From Euryarchaeota archaeon UBA561 (GTDB lineage: Archaea > Thermoplasmatota > Poseidoniia > Poseidoniales > Poseidoniaceae), in contig DANX01000115.1 in the NCBI GenBank assembly GCA_002502295.1, positions 1-5,800 on the forward strand: 5,800 nt of DNA, in the 5' to 3' direction. The notes beneath the pieces were generated by a model. It was given only the letters and a program-made list of their open reading frames with translations, had not been told where the DNA came from and did no database searches. Of the stretch, positions 1-4,988 are shown in pieces. How positions within the stretch are numbered: position 1 is the stretch's first letter; each line of letters starts with the position of its first letter. Both the position numbers and the translations under genes were made by a program.

Positions 1-94
1 CTTCTACTTTGTTGGTTGAGAGTCCGTTGATAAACGGAAGAATCTCAGAACCCTGCAAGAGAAGTGTGTAGGCACGATGCCTGACCATGCCCAT
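1..94 (-). CDS. YgfZ/IBA57-like (GcvT-fold) Fe-S cluster assembly protein, N-terminal fragment cut by window edge
   Basis: Only the first 31 codons are in the window. The ATG at 94-92 is preceded in frame by TGA, and a GAGG lies 7 bases upstream. A second in-frame ATG lies two codons later. The peptide contains LLLQGSEILPFINGLSTNKV, which matches the start of the YgfZ/IBA57/GcvT-like family: a short strand, then G-x-(D/E)-x-x-x-F-(I/L)-x-G-(L/Q)-x-T-N-x-(V/L). Human IBA57 has a comparable GPDAAPFLLGLLTNEL segment. Family members bind folate and help A-type carriers load [4Fe-4S] clusters onto target enzymes in the cytosol or mitochondrial matrix. The gene starts 9 bases after the stop of a HesB/IscA-type gene, the expected partner, which strengthens the call. 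The family signature with the conserved cysteine (KGCYxGQE) would lie outside the window. It could instead be another aminomethyltransferase-fold protein such as GcvT, but GcvT would not be expected next to an A-type carrier. Confidence 0.72.
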   Translation of the reverse strand, partial: MGMVRHRAYTLLLQGSEILPFINGLSTNKVE

Positions 95-101
95 GGTTCA
101 T

Positions 102-105
102 CCTC
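102..105 (-). promoter_or_regulatory. Ribosome binding site of the YgfZ-like gene, overlapping the upstream stop codon
   Basis: GAGG on the minus strand shares two bases with the TGA stop of the HesB-type gene and lies 7 bases before the ATG at 94. This supports that start over the out-of-frame ATG at 101-99, whose frame is quickly closed. The overlap suggests coupled translation of the two genes. Confidence 0.55.
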
Positions 106-484
106 AAGCAAAGGATTCGCCACAACCACACGATGAACTTGCATTGGGGTTGTTAATCTTGAATCCGCCGCCCATCAATCGGTCAACGTAATCGATCTCA
201 ATTCCGTTCAAGAGATGGCTAGATGCCGTGGGAACCAACACTCTGAAACCGTTGATGGTCAATTCCTGGCATTGCGTTTCGGTGGATTCGACGATTTGCA
301 GGTCATACATGTATCCCGAGCAACCTCCGCTCAATACTCCGACGAGAAGCGCATGACTGCGGTCGTCTCCAAAGGCATCCTCAAGCATGGTGGTCGCTTT
401 TTCAGTGAGGGTCAAATGGACATCCACAACGTCGGGTGAATGCACTTGAATCGCCGGTGCAGAGTCGCATGTACCGCAGTCCAT
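104..484 (-). CDS. HesB/IscA/ErpA-family A-type iron-sulfur cluster carrier
   Basis: This 126-aa protein is an A-type carrier, a cytosolic protein that holds an Fe-S cluster or iron and passes it to target enzymes. The three conserved ligand cysteines are visible: Cys55 in LSGGCSGYMYDL, and Cys119 and Cys121 in the C-terminal SSSCGCGESF. The GGGFKINNPNA segment before the last pair is also a family hallmark. The usual length is about 105-120 aa; this one has an N-terminal extension of about 20 residues containing a CxxC (Cys3, Cys6), which is not a standard ligand position. The ATG at 484 has a weak G-rich site (GGATGGGG) just upstream and no better start nearby. It lies 52 bases after the TPR gene and 9 bases before a YgfZ-like gene, all on one strand. 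The family assignment is firm; whether it is closer to IscA, ErpA or SufA cannot be decided here. Confidence 0.95.
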   Translation of the reverse strand: MDCGTCDSAPAIQVHSPDVVDVHLTLTEKATTMLEDAFGDDRSHALLVGVLSGGCSGYMYDLQIVESTETQCQELTINGFRVLVPTASSHLLNGIEIDYVDRLMGGGFKINNPNASSSCGCGESFA

Positions 485-536
485 GATTTCCCCATCCAGT
501 CAACGTTTTTGAACTTGACCGCAGATTGACAATGTT

Positions 537-2855
537 TCATCGCTGCTTCTTCCGTTTCTTGTCCAGCGCTTTTTGAAGAATGTTACATCGTCGGATTTGG
601 TCCTTCGCCCTGCGTTTTGCGTCGTCGGCCAGTCCACGCGGTATGGCTTGTTCAAAGCACTTGATGGCATCGTTGTAGCGTTCCATTTCGGCGTAGGCAG
701 TTCCCATGTTGTACAGTGTCTCGCCACGAACTTCCGTTGGTCGAATCAACATCGCCTGGTGGTAGGATTCAACGCATTTTGGATATTCTTCAAGGAAGTA
801 GTAAGCGTTGCCCCGGTTGTTCAAAATCCGGATGATCATCGCATCGTCTCCTGCAAAAGCAGGCAGTGCACGGTCAAAGCATGAGAGTGCTTCTTTGTAC
901 TTTTTGTCATCAATAAGTTGCACACCTTGGTTGAACCAACTGACATCTTGATTTGAGATGGCGTTGGACATGGTGGATTGAGGTGGATTGTTTGCGACAC
1001 TTTGCGCCGCATCCAGCGCAGCTTTGGCGAGATCAACCTCTGGCTGTGGTGTTGCCTCAACGGTTCTTTGTTGGGGCTCAATCGGGGTGAGAAGCAAGGA
1101 TGCTTGTGCCGATTGCTCAGCAGAAGATTCCATGAGAATGGGTGGTGGTGTGGCAGGTTGTGGTTCAGCGTTCTGTTTTACCTCCAGCGAGCCCATAATC
1201 GCTGTTTTTGGCATTTGTTCTGATGGCAACACTTCTGGTTGGCTGTGAGCTTGCGGGACGCTTGTTTGTTGTGCACTCGGTTCCTCGTTGGCTATACTCA
1301 CCGCTTTTGCGTGGCATTTCTGTGCCGTCTCTAGATCGCCAGCTTGTTCAAGCGAACGTGCGAGTCCTGTCCAGTGGTCTGACACGCTCTGTTCGGTTTT
1401 GATGAGCTCCTTCCACATCAGCACCGCATCGCTGTGCTGAAGACTGAGTGAAAGGGCTCGGGCCCGTTTTGGACTGGCTTCTTTTGGCATGAACTCGAGG
1501 GCTTCTTTGGCCATCTCTGGGCCTGCCGGTAACGTCGGTGGAAGGCCTGAAACTTGGTCAAGAACATCGCTTTCACCCTGCGCGAGTTGCAACAACATTT
1601 CGATAAAATCAGCACGTATTGGGTGGTCGTTCTCCATGCCGATAATGACCCTTGCCGCATCAATGTAGGTTTCAATGAACCCTTTTTCCTTTGCCAACTC
1701 TGCCATCTTTTCTGCGGCTTTTTGATAACCAGCATCCGCTTCTATGGCTCGCTTGTAGCTGGTTATTGCGTCCTGAACAAGATCGGATCGTTGTTGAACT
1801 GAACCAAGGTTGAACCAACCTGGAGCGTGCGTTGGCTCCAGATTTTGGGCGTGTGTCATGGCTGCAATGGCGTGGTTGTCCAAATCCATGCGAGCCATGG
1901 CTCCACCAGCAATTCGCCATGCGGCAGCGTGCTGGGCACCGATGGTCTTGAGATGTGGCTTCAGCAAAGCGAGGGCCTCTTTTGGATTTCCTTCCTTGAT
2001 GAGGGTCGTCGCTTGGTCCACCAGCGCATCGATGTCAACGCTGGGTTCCGGTTCGGGCAGTTCAGGCATTTCTGGCTCAATTTCACGTGTGATCTCTTGC
2101 TGCGCAACCACGACATCGGCGGCACTTTTGAGTTCATCAACGCTCAACTCCGCATCTTCATCGTGGTCGTGATGAATCGCCTCTTGCAGGAGGTCTTCTG
2201 GATTATCAATGCCAGCTTCTTCTGCTATTTCCTCAACCACTTTCATGTCAACTGACTGTGTGACCTCAAGCGATGGCTGCATTGCTTCCATCGACACGGA
2301 AATGCCGCTGTCCTTGCAACGTTCCTTGAGTTGTAGAAGGGCAGGGTGTCCTGGGAAAAATGTCAGTGCTTTGGTGGCCATCGAAAATGCACCTTCTAAA
2401 TCGCCAATTCGTTCAAGAAGGATGGAAAGGTTCGCCGTGGCCGGTGCATGTTCGTCGTTGAGGTCGAGGCATATCTGGAACGATTGTCGAGCTCCGCGAG
2501 CATCTTGTTGTGCTTCGAGGAGCACTCCCCGATTGAACCATGCCATGTCGCAAGCAGGGTCCAGTGCAATGGCCTTGTTGAATGCTGCCAACGCTCCCTT
2601 GACGTCGTTTCGGCGGGTCCGTTCCTCACCGACCGTGAGCAGTACTTCGACCATTTCTTCAGGATTGTCAACATCTTCGAGTTCTGGGATGACGTCCCTT
2701 GGTGCCTGAGGTGTCGGTTCTACTGTTTCGGTGGCGGGCTCAATCGTTTGGTTTTCAACGGCCTCAATCGCCTGGTCAACGGAAGCCAATACCACTTCCT
2801 CCAATTCATCGGTTTCTCCGACATCAGCCATGTTCGTTTCGTCGCCGGACTCCAC
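537..2855 (-). CDS. Large soluble multi-module tetratricopeptide repeat (TPR) protein
   Basis: This 772-aa protein has no signal peptide or membrane segment. It consists of TPR modules joined by acidic, Pro/Glu/Gln-rich linkers. Module 1 spans about residues 66-175 (for example ALAAFNKAIALDP, AWFNRGVLLEAQQD). Module 2 spans about 278-390 (GWFNLGSVQQRSDLVQDAIT, SYKRAIEADAG). A weaker helical-repeat stretch lies at about 460-525. Module 3 spans about 637-740 (WFNQGVQLIDDKKYKEALSC, LYNMGTAYAEMERYNDAIKC). Linkers cover about 1-65, 190-275 and 525-635; the second contains an acidic/His run (HHDHDED). The C-terminus is strongly basic (KKRKKQR). TPRs bind peptides and partner proteins, so a scaffold or adaptor role is likely, but the partner is unknown. 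The ATG at 2855 is chosen because GGTGAGG lies just upstream; the alternative ATG at 2831 has no such site. The same-strand Fe-S genes follow after 52 bases and may be co-transcribed. Confidence 0.93.
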   Translation of the reverse strand: MESGDETNMADVGETDELEEVVLASVDQAIEAVENQTIEPATETVEPTPQAPRDVIPELEDVDNPEEMVEVLLTVGEERTRRNDVKGALAAFNKAIALDPACDMAWFNRGVLLEAQQDARGARQSFQICLDLNDEHAPATANLSILLERIGDLEGAFSMATKALTFFPGHPALLQLKERCKDSGISVSMEAMQPSLEVTQSVDMKVVEEIAEEAGIDNPEDLLQEAIHHDHDEDAELSVDELKSAADVVVAQQEITREIEPEMPELPEPEPSVDIDALVDQATTLIKEGNPKEALALLKPHLKTIGAQHAAAWRIAGGAMARMDLDNHAIAAMTHAQNLEPTHAPGWFNLGSVQQRSDLVQDAITSYKRAIEADAGYQKAAEKMAELAKEKGFIETYIDAARVIIGMENDHPIRADFIEMLLQLAQGESDVLDQVSGLPPTLPAGPEMAKEALEFMPKEASPKRARALSLSLQHSDAVLMWKELIKTEQSVSDHWTGLARSLEQAGDLETAQKCHAKAVSIANEEPSAQQTSVPQAHSQPEVLPSEQMPKTAIMGSLEVKQNAEPQPATPPPILMESSAEQSAQASLLLTPIEPQQRTVEATPQPEVDLAKAALDAAQSVANNPPQSTMSNAISNQDVSWFNQGVQLIDDKKYKEALSCFDRALPAFAGDDAMIIRILNNRGNAYYFLEEYPKCVESYHQAMLIRPTEVRGETLYNMGTAYAEMERYNDAIKCFEQAIPRGLADDAKRRAKDQIRRCNILQKALDKKRKKQR

Positions 2856-2859
2856 TTTG

Positions 2860-2866
2860 CCTCACC
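2860..2866 (-). promoter_or_regulatory. Ribosome binding site of the TPR gene
   Basis: GGTGAGG on the minus strand ends 4 bases before the ATG at 2855. It matches the GGTGA part of the sequence complementary to the 16S rRNA 3' end, and it decides the start in favour of 2855 over the in-frame ATG at 2831. Confidence 0.6.
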
Positions 2867-2892
2867 GCAACAAAAACGAATGATGAACCCTG

Positions 2893-2909
2893 CATAAGCC
2901 TTGCTTATG
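2893..2909. promoter_or_regulatory. Perfect 7-3-7 inverted repeat in the divergent intergenic region; candidate paired TATA boxes or operator
   Basis: CATAAGC-CTT-GCTTATG is a perfect inverted repeat, so GCTTATG is read on both strands. It lies between the divergent starts at 2855 (minus) and 2964 (plus). GCTTATG is one base away from the CTTATA type of archaeal TATA box. With the usual spacing of about 25 bases from TATA centre to start site, minus-strand transcription would begin near 2870, giving a leader of about 15 bases with the GGTGAGG site. Plus-strand transcription would begin near 2932, about 30 bases before the ATG. That geometry is an inference. A dimeric repressor site is an equally valid reading, and both could hold. 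Confidence 0.42.
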
Positions 2910-2963
2910 GTTGTCCATTCAATCAATCCTTACATTCAAGGGCTTGACCCCCTTCCAACACAT

Positions 2964-3509
2964 ATGGGAGATAAGCGACTGAAGGTGATTGGACTCGCTG
3001 GTGAATACCGTGCAACCTCTAAATCCGGCATGTTGGTTAATCTTGCATTGGAGATAGCGAAAGAGCAAGGAGCTGATGTTGAATTTTGGGATTTATCAGA
3101 ACGCCCACTGCCCTTGGTTGGTGAAGAGGGTTGTTGGACCCATCCCAATGTGAAAGCGTTCCAATCTCTGCTTGAAGAATCGGATGCGTTCCTCCTTTCA
3201 TCCCCAGAATACCACGGTACCATGTCTGGCGTCATGAAGAACACCTTGGACTGGATGTACGACAAACATGTCGGAGGCAAAGTCTTCGGGCTCATGTCCA
3301 CCCTTGGCGGCGTCACCAACGCCAACACCCTCAATCATCTCCGAATATCGCTTCGTTGGCTCCACGGTTGGCCGGTTCCAGAACAACTCGCCATCGGCCA
3401 TGTCAAAGATGCTTTTGACGAAGATGGAGCATTGGTTGACCATGATTTACACCAGCGGCTTGTAGCTTTGGTCGGATCAGTGCTATCGGCAGCCAAAAAG
3501 TTGCGTTGA
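2964..3509 (+). CDS. NAD(P)H-dependent FMN reductase family protein (flavodoxin-like fold)
   Basis: This 181-aa cytosolic protein fits the NADPH-dependent FMN reductase/azoreductase-like family (PF03358 type), usually about 170-200 aa. The N-terminal strand and loop (residues 6-20, LKVIGLAGEYRATSK) occupy the place of the FMN phosphate-binding GSxRxxS loop, though here the loop is a divergent GEYRATS. The diagnostic segment is at 79-98 (SSPEYHGTMSGVMKNTLDWM), equivalent to the common PEYNxSxPGxLKNxxDW. KVFGLMSTLGG at 106-116 is the next conserved strand and glycine loop. Such enzymes transfer electrons from NAD(P)H through bound FMN to flavins, quinones, metals or azo compounds; the acceptor here is unknown. 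The ATG at 2964 is chosen because the family fold begins four residues later; a TTG at 2901 would add 21 unmatched residues and overlap the inverted repeat. No Shine-Dalgarno site is visible, so the leader may be absent or short. Its stop overlaps the next start (TGATG). Confidence 0.88.
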   Translation: MGDKRLKVIGLAGEYRATSKSGMLVNLALEIAKEQGADVEFWDLSERPLPLVGEEGCWTHPNVKAFQSLLEESDAFLLSSPEYHGTMSGVMKNTLDWMYDKHVGGKVFGLMSTLGGVTNANTLNHLRISLRWLHGWPVPEQLAIGHVKDAFDEDGALVDHDLHQRLVALVGSVLSAAKKLR

Positions 3510-4321
3510 TGAACATGGTCGATCAATCCAGTAAACCCTCGTTCACCGATGTTTATGGTGCTACATACCTCTTGATTGAGCCAGGAAGTTTTCTGTTAGG
3601 GGATGAAAGTACATCGGGACACCCTACCGAACAACCTGCTTGCACGGTTGAAATCAGCGAACCATTTTTTTTCGCAGAACGGCCAGTAACACAGGCCCAA
3701 TGGACGGATATTATGGGGGTAAATCCGTCAAAATATCAGGAGGGATGGAGCGCAGGCCTCCGACCAGTGGAGCAGGTAAGCTACGACGATGTCGTTGTCT
3801 TTATCTCACGATTAAACGAACGCGACGCGTCCACGTCGCATCTTGGCATGGTCGGTCGATGGCGTCTCCCCTCCGAAACGGAATGGGAATACGTCGCTCG
3901 CGCTGGAAACACCGGTCGTTGGTGGTTTGGTGACAAAGACATCGAGCTAGATGAATACGGGTGGCACGCTGGAAACTCTGGAGGCTCTACCCGTGAAGTC
4001 GGTCTAAAAAAGCCGAATGCTTGGGGATTCTTTGATATGAACGGTTTGGTCAATGAATGGTGCGCAGACCAGTGGTCACGATCTTACGAGGGCGGGCGAA
4101 GTCAACGCCCTCATGTTACCGGTGATGCCATGAAGTTCGTGGTACGGGGCGGGTCTTGGTTTACCGAAAGCGATTCCACACGCAGCGGCTCGCGGTCGTT
4201 TGCTCATCGGGAGAAAAAAAGCGATGGGTTAGGGCTCAGATTGGTCTGGGAGCCATTGGAAGCCACGGTCGAGGCCGAACCTACTCAAGCTGTTTCATCT
4301 TCGAGCATCGACCAGTCGTAA
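3509..4321 (+). CDS. SUMF1/formylglycine-generating-enzyme-fold protein lacking the catalytic cysteine pair
   Basis: This 270-aa protein covers a complete FGE-sulfatase (SUMF1) domain at about residues 15-250. Visible hallmarks are IEPGSFLLGDE (23-33), NPSKYQ then RPVEQVSYDDVVVFISRLNE (72-104), WRLPSETEWEYVARAGNTG (118-136), VGLKKPNAWGFFDMNGLVNE (164-183) and VVRGGSW (211-217), ending in LGLRLVW. In aerobic FGEs two cysteines bind copper and activate oxygen, in a GGSYMCHRSYC context; here the same places read GGSWFTESDST, so both are Thr (219 and 224). The only cysteines are 45 and 185. It is therefore unlikely to make formylglycine; other SUMF1-fold roles, such as EgtB-like chemistry or ligand or partner binding, remain possible. 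There is no signal peptide. The last 20 residues are low-complexity. The ATG at 3509 shares one base with the reductase stop, implying coupled translation; an ATG at 3515 is also possible. Its 3' end overlaps the convergent PqqD-like gene. Confidence 0.88.
   Translation: MNMVDQSSKPSFTDVYGATYLLIEPGSFLLGDESTSGHPTEQPACTVEISEPFFFAERPVTQAQWTDIMGVNPSKYQEGWSAGLRPVEQVSYDDVVVFISRLNERDASTSHLGMVGRWRLPSETEWEYVARAGNTGRWWFGDKDIELDEYGWHAGNSGGSTREVGLKKPNAWGFFDMNGLVNEWCADQWSRSYEGGRSQRPHVTGDAMKFVVRGGSWFTESDSTRSGSRSFAHREKKSDGLGLRLVWEPLEATVEAEPTQAVSSSSIDQS
4214..4220 (-). terminator. Candidate T-run terminator for the minus-strand PqqD-like operon
   Basis: A run of seven A on the plus strand is seven T on the minus strand, about 65 bases after the stop of the PqqD-like gene. 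Archaeal RNA polymerase can stop at T-runs without a hairpin. The run lies inside the SUMF1 gene (a Lys-Lys codon pair), so it may simply reflect coding. Confidence 0.25.
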
Positions 4322-4791
4322 TCATGGTCCCCCGGAAGCTCTGTGAGTGTCTGGTGTTGAGGAATTCTACCGGGCCCAATCGTCCACCGATGGTTGAGCG
4401 GCTCATCCAACATCAACATGAGGTTGTTGTGCTGAAACAATCCAATGGCGGTCGCCGTTCGCTGTATGACAGGTGCGATTTCTTCGTGAAATACATCGTT
4501 CATGACCTCACAAATTTCACCAAATGTACGACTTCCGTCGCTGAGTTCCCAAAGCATGCTGTTCATTGTGTCGAGCGGTCGCCTTATTTCCCTCGGAGCA
4601 CGCAAAATGGATGCAATCCATCCTTCAAAACGCCCAAACTGTTTCGGGATTCGGAGAACAATTTTTCGACCGCTCACGCCGCGCAATGAAGGATTTTTTT
4701 CGACCACGCCAATGCGTGCCCACCACACAGGTGCTCTGCATGGGTACTGTTCAAAGAGAGGATGATTTTCTACACCGGCTAGGTTTTCCAC
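4285..4791 (-). CDS. PqqD-like domain protein
   Basis: This 168-aa soluble protein carries a PqqD-like winged-helix domain in its middle. Residues 43-66 have the KIVLRIPK strand and GRFEGWIASILRAP, followed by RRPLDTMNSMLWELSDGSRT (70-89) and FGEICEVMNDVFHEEIAPVI (90-109), ending in a hydrophobic strand around NNLMLML. The pattern LD..(G/N)S..W.L.DG.RT..EI resembles stand-alone PqqD-family proteins. PqqD-type domains bind leader peptides in PQQ and other RiPP pathways, but many stand-alone members have no known substrate; no radical SAM enzyme or precursor peptide is visible here. The N-terminal 42 residues (WWARIGVV) and the acidic C-terminal tail (DHDYDWSMLEDETA) are extra. The start is GTG at 4791, supported by GAGGTGG four bases upstream, which overlaps the stop of the small membrane protein gene. 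The 3' end overlaps the SUMF1 gene by 37 bp on the opposite strand. Confidence 0.75.
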   Translation of the reverse strand: MENLAGVENHPLFEQYPCRAPVWWARIGVVEKNPSLRGVSGRKIVLRIPKQFGRFEGWIASILRAPREIRRPLDTMNSMLWELSDGSRTFGEICEVMNDVFHEEIAPVIQRTATAIGLFQHNNLMLMLDEPLNHRWTIGPGRIPQHQTLTELPGDHDYDWSMLEDETA

Positions 4792-4795
4792 ACAA

Positions 4796-4802
4796 CCACC
4801 TC
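4796..4802 (-). promoter_or_regulatory. Strong ribosome binding site deciding the GTG start of the PqqD-like gene
   Basis: GAGGTGG on the minus strand is a near-ideal Shine-Dalgarno sequence ending 4 bases before the GTG at 4791. Its first two bases lie inside the TGA stop (4803-4801) of the 57-aa gene upstream, which points to translational coupling. Confidence 0.65.
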
Positions 4803-4974
4803 AAAATTCTACCCACGTCCATATGAGGAGTGTAAGCATGGAAACGGTTCCGAGCAGAGCCATCGTTCGAGTTGCTTGAACTCGCTCGGAAAAATGTCGT
4901 AGGTACCATGTGCCGACGCCACAAACCGCAACTGCCACCCAAAGAGCATACCATGTCGCAGGATAGGTCGCCAC
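4801..4974 (-). CDS. Small two-helix membrane protein, 57 aa, GTG start
   Basis: Reading the minus strand from GTG at 4974 gives 57 codons to TGA at 4803-4801. There are two clear hydrophobic segments: about residues 7-25 (TWYALWVAVAVCGVGTWYL) and 38-55 (MALLGTVSMLTLLIWTWV). They are joined by a basic loop (RHFSERVQATR). By the positive-inside rule both ends would face outside and the loop inside. A GAGAGG site ends 8 bases before the GTG. The gene starts 12 bases after the stop of the large membrane protein gene and ends 9 bases before the PqqD-like start, filling the gap exactly, which argues it is real. I recognise no family; it could be an accessory subunit of the upstream membrane protein. 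It reads in the same frame as the upstream gene, separated by its single TGA stop and four sense codons, so readthrough or a sequencing-created stop would fuse the two. Confidence 0.68.
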   Translation of the reverse strand: MATYPATWYALWVAVAVCGVGTWYLRHFSERVQATRTMALLGTVSMLTLLIWTWVEF

Positions 4975-4982
4975 ATTGGTTG

Positions 4983-4988
4983 CCTCTC
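4983..4988 (-). promoter_or_regulatory. Ribosome binding site of the 57-aa membrane protein gene
   Basis: GAGAGG on the minus strand overlaps the last two bases of the upstream TGA stop and ends 8 bases before the GTG at 4974. It supports the GTG start, since no ATG or TTG in that frame lies closer to the site. Confidence 0.45.

Noticed and set aside
2209..2709. 166-codon plus-strand open frame rich in Ser and Arg
   Set aside because: It lies wholly opposite the TPR gene, has low-complexity composition typical of an antisense shadow, and shows no family motif.
2937..2954. Imperfect inverted repeat AAGGG...CCCTT just before the FMN reductase
   Set aside because: The arms are only five bases and lie in a C-rich stretch; this is likely by chance, so it is not listed as an operator or hairpin.
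2901..2963. TTG start 21 codons upstream for the FMN reductase
   Set aside because: The extra residues match nothing in the family and the codon lies inside the inverted repeat. The ATG at 2964 sits right before the first strand of the fold.
3665..3672. Run of eight T inside the SUMF1 gene as an internal terminator or frameshift
   Set aside because: The frame stays intact through it (encoding PFFFAE) and the domain continues normally on both sides. It is early in the gene, where termination would make no sense.
4120..4260. SUMF1 C-terminal segment as a variable repeat of a diversity-generating retroelement (these targets share the C-type lectin fold)
   Set aside because: No reverse transcriptase, template repeat or adenine-biased duplicate is visible in the window.
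3509..4321. Active sulfatase-maturing formylglycine-generating enzyme
   Set aside because: Both catalytic cysteine positions are Thr, there is no secretion signal, and no sulfatase gene is in view.
4156..4689. 177-codon plus-strand open frame across the convergent overlap
   Set aside because: It runs through the end of the SUMF1 gene in another frame and opposite the PqqD-like gene. Both real genes have recognisable motifs and this frame has none.
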